DNA of 64,000 nucleotides from Salvia splendens (Eukaryota > Streptophyta > Magnoliopsida > Lamiales > Lamiaceae), in the NCBI RefSeq assembly GCF_004379255.2, contig NC_056041.1, positions 4,650,001-4,714,000 of the forward strand, written 5' to 3'. Each line of letters begins with the position of its first letter. Within the stretch, counting starts at the first letter, position 1. Positions 59,699 through 64,000 of the stretch are shown here, piece after piece. The notes beneath the pieces were generated by a model. The model ran no database searches. It saw only the letters and a program-made list of their open reading frames with translations, and was not told the origin of the DNA. A program made the position numbers and the translations under genes.

Positions 59699-61810
59699 AT
59701 GCATACCAGATCACGTAACACCCATAATACCGTTCATGATAACCATGAGGAAGCTAGTCCAGCCCGTAGGTCTGGAAAACAGCCTCGGGAGAAATCTACT
59801 TCCAGTTCTCACGGAGAAGGAACAAGCCGCTCAAAGACTCATCGCACCGAGTCTTCCCAGCAGCCCGATTTGAACGAGGCTGTCAAGTTGTTTTTGGCCG
59901 AGAAGCAGGAAGAGTTCTTAATTTTCCTGCAAAAGGGCCAAAAGCCGGAGACGAGAACGGTGGATTCTCCCTCCTCATCCAGACATGAAAGTCACTACCG
60001 CAGTAGTGCCGTGTCTTCCAGGAAAAAGAATCCTCAACCCCGACATGTTCCTGTTCCTCCTCGGTACCGGAATCACAGGAGAACTCCATCTCCTCCATAC
60101 CGAAGAGATGTCGGGTTCGCCATGTACGGAGCATTGAAGACTCCGTTCTCGGACGATATCACCCGAACTCCCTTGCCACAGAACTACCGAACTCCGTCGA
60201 TGACTTATGACGGGTTAGAGAATCCTCATGACTTCCTGGGACGCTATCAGTATAACATGGCGAACCAGGGTCTCAATGAGGTCCATATGTGCAAGCTGTT
60301 TCCCGAGCTGCTTATCGGGAACGCAAGAAGGTGGTTCGATAGCCTCCCCCAAGGCAGCATTAGATCTTACCGAGATCTAATGGATGCTTTCCACAGGAGG
60401 TTCTTTCAGAAAGCGGAAGCCCGAATCACTTCGGCTCAGCTGCTTTCTATACGTCAAGGTCGCGACGAAAAGATCAGCGACTTTATGACGAGATTCCACA
60501 AGGAATGCCTACAAGTAGATGATCTCAATGATCTACTTGTCATTTCGGCATTCCAAAATGGAATCCTGCCCGGAGCTCTCTACAGAAAGCTCGTGGAATG
60601 CAGTCTGCAAACAGCTCAAGAGATGTGGGACATTGCGGACCAGTTCTCCCGTGCCGATGAGGCAGACCGTCGCAAACGGTCTTTAGACAGCTCATCCCGA
60701 GGAGACAGGAGGAAGCCCGATCATAGCGATCAGGGACATCCTCGCCGAACTCCTTTTGGCGATCAGGGACATCCTCGCCGAACTCCTTTTGAAAGGATTC
60801 AAAGGACTCCGGTGCAAGACCGATTGGGGCCACGTCTCAATCCCGAGAAGCCGCCCGCTCAGTTCGTACCATTGAACAAGTCGAGAGCGGAAATTTTCGA
60901 ACTGCATTCCGATATGTTCGAAAAACCAAAGCGGATGACGAAATCGGCCGCGCGTCGACCTCAGGATCAATATTGCTCTTTCCATCAAGACCACGGTCAC
61001 GATACCGAGGAGTGCCGACATTTGGCTGCAGGTATTGATGCTCTTGTGAAAGCAGGGACGTTAAAAAAATACCAAAGCAAGCAGCCGAAAAAGAACAAAA
61101 AGCAGAGAGGTGCAAACTGCGCTCCTCAGGATCTGAAAAAGCAACAGGACCCCGAAGACGATGACGAGCTGCAATATGATGGAGTAATCCTGACTATTGA
61201 TGCTCTCCCTGCCGGGAAGACTAAATCGTCCCTGAAGTCAGAGCGCAGAGGCTTCAATCGAGAGGAGCCAACGCATAAAAGGCTGAAGCAGGACGAAGTG
61301 ATTACATTTTCAGATGCAGATCCCGTCCCGGCCATCTCTCCTCATCAAGACGCTATTGTCATCCAAGCCGGAGTGGCAAACAAACTGATCCACAGAGTGT
61401 TTGTGGATACCGGAGCGTCAGTCAGCATTCTTTTTAAAGAATGTTTCGATAAACTAGAAGTGGATCCAGCTCGGCTCAGTCCGGCTCCACTTCCTCTGAA
61501 AAGTTTCGCCCAGGAGGACACCCGCCCTGAAGGTATTATCAGCCTTCCGATCACGGTGGGAAAAGCGCCTACAAGCTCCAGTACGATGATCGAGTTCTTT
61601 GTGGTAAAAGCTCGGTCCCCGTACAACATCATCTTGGGAAGAGACTGGCTCAACGCAGTTCGGGCCGTTTGCTCTACTTATCACCTCACCATCAAGATTC
61701 CCACTAAAGGTGGGATAGCGGTCATCCGAGGTGATCAAAAGAGAGCAAAAGAGTGTCTGCAGATTGCGCTTAAAAGTGCCGAGCAATCAGATTGGCATCA
61801 TCAAGCATAG
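59699..61810 (+). CDS. gag-protease polyprotein of the plus Tat element
   Basis: 703 residues from the ATG after a poly-A run; this start is shared with the minus copy and preferred over the upstream in-frame ATG at 59561, which lies in the LTR. Order: basic Ser-rich N-terminus (nucleic-acid binding), retrotransposon gag core near residues 170-310 ('LIGNARRWFDSLPQGSIRSY'), Arg/Asp linker with a small 'GDQGHPRRTPF' duplication, a Cys/His cluster 'CSFHQDHGHDTEEC' near residue 424, then an aspartic protease with 'VDTGASVSILF' near residue 567 and 'NIILGRDWL'. It forms virus-like particles in the cytoplasm in related elements. The frame closes with a single TAG, followed directly by pol. Confidence 0.93.
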   Translation: MHTRSRNTHNTVHDNHEEASPARRSGKQPREKSTSSSHGEGTSRSKTHRTESSQQPDLNEAVKLFLAEKQEEFLIFLQKGQKPETRTVDSPSSSRHESHYRSSAVSSRKKNPQPRHVPVPPRYRNHRRTPSPPYRRDVGFAMYGALKTPFSDDITRTPLPQNYRTPSMTYDGLENPHDFLGRYQYNMANQGLNEVHMCKLFPELLIGNARRWFDSLPQGSIRSYRDLMDAFHRRFFQKAEARITSAQLLSIRQGRDEKISDFMTRFHKECLQVDDLNDLLVISAFQNGILPGALYRKLVECSLQTAQEMWDIADQFSRADEADRRKRSLDSSSRGDRRKPDHSDQGHPRRTPFGDQGHPRRTPFERIQRTPVQDRLGPRLNPEKPPAQFVPLNKSRAEIFELHSDMFEKPKRMTKSAARRPQDQYCSFHQDHGHDTEECRHLAAGIDALVKAGTLKKYQSKQPKKNKKQRGANCAPQDLKKQQDPEDDDELQYDGVILTIDALPAGKTKSSLKSERRGFNREEPTHKRLKQDEVITFSDADPVPAISPHQDAIVIQAGVANKLIHRVFVDTGASVSILFKECFDKLEVDPARLSPAPLPLKSFAQEDTRPEGIISLPITVGKAPTSSSTMIEFFVVKARSPYNIILGRDWLNAVRAVCSTYHLTIKIPTKGGIAVIRGDQKRAKECLQIALKSAEQSDWHHQA

Positions 61811-61816
61811 CAATCA
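61808..61816 (+). promoter_or_regulatory. candidate amber readthrough site between gag-pro and pol
   Basis: TAG CAA TCA fits the TAG-CAR-YYA consensus for stop-codon readthrough in plant cells. Pol continues in the same frame without a frameshift, and the same nine bases occur in the minus copy. Confidence 0.6.
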
Positions 61817-64000
61817 CAGCAGCCGGAGTCAGAGGCAAGCGAAATGACCGAAGTCACACCAGAGTCGAACTCAATGACCGTTCAGTTATACGAAGATGAT
61901 CCATCCAGAACGGTCAAGATCGGTTTCGCGGGAACGCCCCTACTCCGGGAAAAGACCATCCAGCTCCTCAAGGAGTACAAAGATGTCTTTGCATGGTCTC
62001 CGTTGGACATGACCGGAGTGCCCCCTGAGGTAATCACTCATCGGTTAAATATTGATCCTTCAGTCCGGCCTATAAAACAGAAGCAAAGACTCTTTGCGGC
62101 AGAAAGAAATCAAGTCATCCATGACGAAGTCCGCCAATTACTGAAAGCGGATGTATTATTCGAGGTGAAATATCCTTCTTGGGTGGCCAATCCTGTGATG
62201 ATCAAGAAAAAAGAAGGAGGATGGCGGATGTGCATAGATTTTGCCGATCTAAACAAGCACTGTCCTAAAGATTGCTATCCCCTTCCGAACATAGATAAAA
62301 AAGTAGAAGCTTTGATCGGCTTCGAAATTTTCTGTTTTCTTGATTTATACAAAGGCTACCACCAAGTTTTAATGGATGATAATGATGCTTCAAAAACGGC
62401 TTTCATTACTGACTTCGGCATCTTTGCTTATAAAAAGATGCCATTCGGTTTAAAGAATGCCGGAGCCACATATCAAAGGATGGTAGATAAGCTCTTTCGG
62501 CATTTGATCGGAAAAGAGGTTGAAGTGTATGTTGACGACATAGTCGTCAAAAGCAGAAGCACTTCGGAGTACGAAGACAACCTCAAATCCACCCTCGACG
62601 TGCTCAAAAAAGCCAACCTCAAACTCAATCCCCAAAAATGTACCTTTTTGGTAGATTCGGGAAAGTTTCTGGGTTGTTGGGTTTCAAGGGACGGACTCAA
62701 GGCAAATCCCTCAAAAGTTCAAGTTGTTCAGAACATGGCGATGCCGAAGTCCATACATGATGTGCAAAGACTAACTGGATGTCTAGCCGCACTGAATAGA
62801 TTCCTTTCCCAAGCAGGCGAAAAGCAACTACCGTTCTTCAAAGTGTTGAAAAAGGCACCAAAGTTTGAGTGGGGAGCCGAGCAGAAAAAGGCTTTTGACG
62901 AGCTCAAAAGTTATTTAGCCAAGCTTCCAATTCTCTCTGCTCCAACAGATGCCGAAGTGATATTCTTATACTTAGCGGCATCAGATCAAACCATTAGCGC
63001 GGTGCTCGTACGAGAAGAAGGCCTAAAGCAGCTTCCCATCTACTTTACAAGCCGAGCATTAAGAGGTCCAGAAACAAGGTATCAACCTCTGGAAAAAATT
63101 GCTCTGGCGTTAGTAAATGCAGCAAGGAGACTGCGGCCATACTTCTATGCTCACAAGGTATGCGTCTTAACCGATCTGCCACTTCGGCAAGTTTTGACCA
63201 AGCCAGAAGCATCAGGCAGAATCGCCAAATGGGCCATAGAGTTGGGAGAACACTCAATAGAATATCTACCTCGGAAAGCCATCAAGGGACAAGCCTTGGC
63301 AGATTTTCTTGCAGAAGCAAAGTTCGATCAAGCAATCCCTGTTATTGCCGAACAGAAAAATCCTGCCAATGACGAACTAACACAGCCCCAAGAATCCGAA
63401 GTAGAACCGCCGGATTGCTGGAGCGGATTCGTAGATGGAGCTTCGAATAAAACGGGAAGTGGAGCTGGTATTCTACTTATCGCTCCCGACGGACACGAGG
63501 TAACTTATTCACTTCGGTTCTTATTCCCAACTACTAATAACGAAGCCGAATACGAAGCCCTCCTTGCCGGACTTCACTTAGCGCAAAGTCTATTTGTCAA
63601 ATCTCTCAAAATCCATTGTGATTCACAAGTCATAGTGAATCACATGCTGGGTACAAGTGAAGCCCGAGATGAGAGGATGAAAAAATACTTGGACAAAGCG
63701 CAAAGCATTAGCCGAAGTTTCTCTTATTTTCGGATAATCCGCATTCCCAGAGCGGAAAACAGCCGAGCAGATACTTTAAGTAAGTTGGCCTCATATCCGA
63801 GCTCAAAGGTGGAGGAATTACTACACCGAAGCATTGATGAAGCTGAGGTACATTCAGTAACCAGCTCGCCGAACTGGATGACGCCGATCTTACAGTATCT
63901 AGATCAAGGACAACTGCCCGAGGATAAGAGAGAAGCTCGGAAAATCACATGCCGAGCACTTCGGTATGAACTTCATGAAGGAGTCCTATACAGAAAGTCC
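61811..64000 (+). CDS. pol polyprotein of the plus Tat element: RT, RNase H, archaeal-type RNase H (partial)
   Basis: An open frame of 730 codons from the amber codon to the window edge, with no stop; an ATG at 61844 begins 'MTEVTPE'. RT: 'KYPSWVANPVMIKKKEGGWRM', 'FLDLYKGYHQV', 'FGLKNAGATYQ' and catalytic 'YVDDIVV' near 62529. First RNase H: 'LAASDQTISAVLV', 'ETRYQPLEK' and 'VLTDLPL'. Second RNase H: 'FVDGASNKTGSGAG', 'NNEAEYEALL', 'CDSQV' and 'SRADTLSKLAS', with all four acidic positions kept. The frame is about to enter the integrase zinc region ('HEGVLYRKS') when the window ends. It appears intact as far as it can be read. Confidence 0.92.

Larger units (their letters stand above)
58884..64000 (+). 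mobile_element. Ty3/gypsy Tat-lineage retrotransposon, plus oriented, runs off the window
   Basis: 5' LTR 58884-59615, PBS 59617-59634, gag-protease 59699-61810, amber codon, then pol in the same frame to the window end. It is the fuller sister of the minus element at 35970-51632 (same PBS, closely similar LTR and gag). RT-RNase H followed by a second, archaeal-type RNase H is the hallmark of the Tat lineage. Integrase, antisense ORFs and 3' LTR lie beyond the window. Confidence 0.93.

Overview
This window is nuclear DNA of a flowering plant. The evidence is long AT-rich intergenic DNA, genes split by many GT-AG introns, Stowaway/Harbinger/hAT-type MITEs, and Ty3/gypsy LTR retrotransposons of plant lineages. 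Gene content suits a eudicot, perhaps an asterid such as a Lamiales species; that placement is inference. No operons, CRISPR arrays or complete tRNA/rRNA genes were seen.

Left part (1-33.6 kb). After AT-rich DNA with a Harbinger-type MITE (793-1368) comes a small-heat-shock-like, tail-anchored gene of the RTM2 type (minus strand, 2 exons, 6649-7462). A hAT-type MITE made almost entirely of ATATCG-like words follows (8173-8801). A complete tRNA ligase gene (RNL, minus strand) occupies 9254-22931: 26 exons could be joined in frame to 1204 codons, covering ligase, kinase and cyclic phosphodiesterase modules, with Stowaway MITEs in two introns. A decayed F-box gene lies at 24118-24969. A Spc97/Spc98-family gamma-tubulin complex component (most like GCP6, plus strand, 14 exons) spans 25292-33566; at its exon 6/7 junction the expected splice gives an in-frame TAG.

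Right part (33.8-64 kb) is dominated by mobile DNA. A Stowaway MITE and a 1.2 kb TIR element precede a nested retrotransposon complex at 35970-51632. Its outer layer is a minus-strand Tat-lineage gypsy element with 703-bp LTRs and a 5-bp ATTTT target duplication. It has lost most of protease and pol, and carries plus-strand (antisense) spliced ORFs and tandem repeats between pol and its 3' LTR. Its integrase C-terminus is interrupted by a second, non-autonomous element (40916-48625) arranged as LTR-internal-LTR-internal-LTR with an exact 3157-bp period. Its 5' side has two LTRs separated by 47 bp, 42 of which match a tRNA 3' half including CCA.

An aldehyde oxidase pseudogene (52261-57904) follows, with stops and frameshifts, ending exactly at another Harbinger-type MITE. 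From 58884 to the window end a second Tat-lineage element runs on the plus strand: LTR, primer-binding site, gag-protease ORF, an in-frame amber codon in the context TAG CAA TCA, then RT, RNase H and a second archaeal-type RNase H.

Host genes here serve tRNA splicing and perhaps mRNA repair (RNL), microtubule nucleation (GCP6) and probably membrane-anchored chaperone-like functions (RTM2-like). The most unusual observations are the tRNA-derived stretch longer than a primer-binding site, the conserved leaky-type stop between gag-pro and pol, the antisense spliced ORF, and the tandem LTR array.
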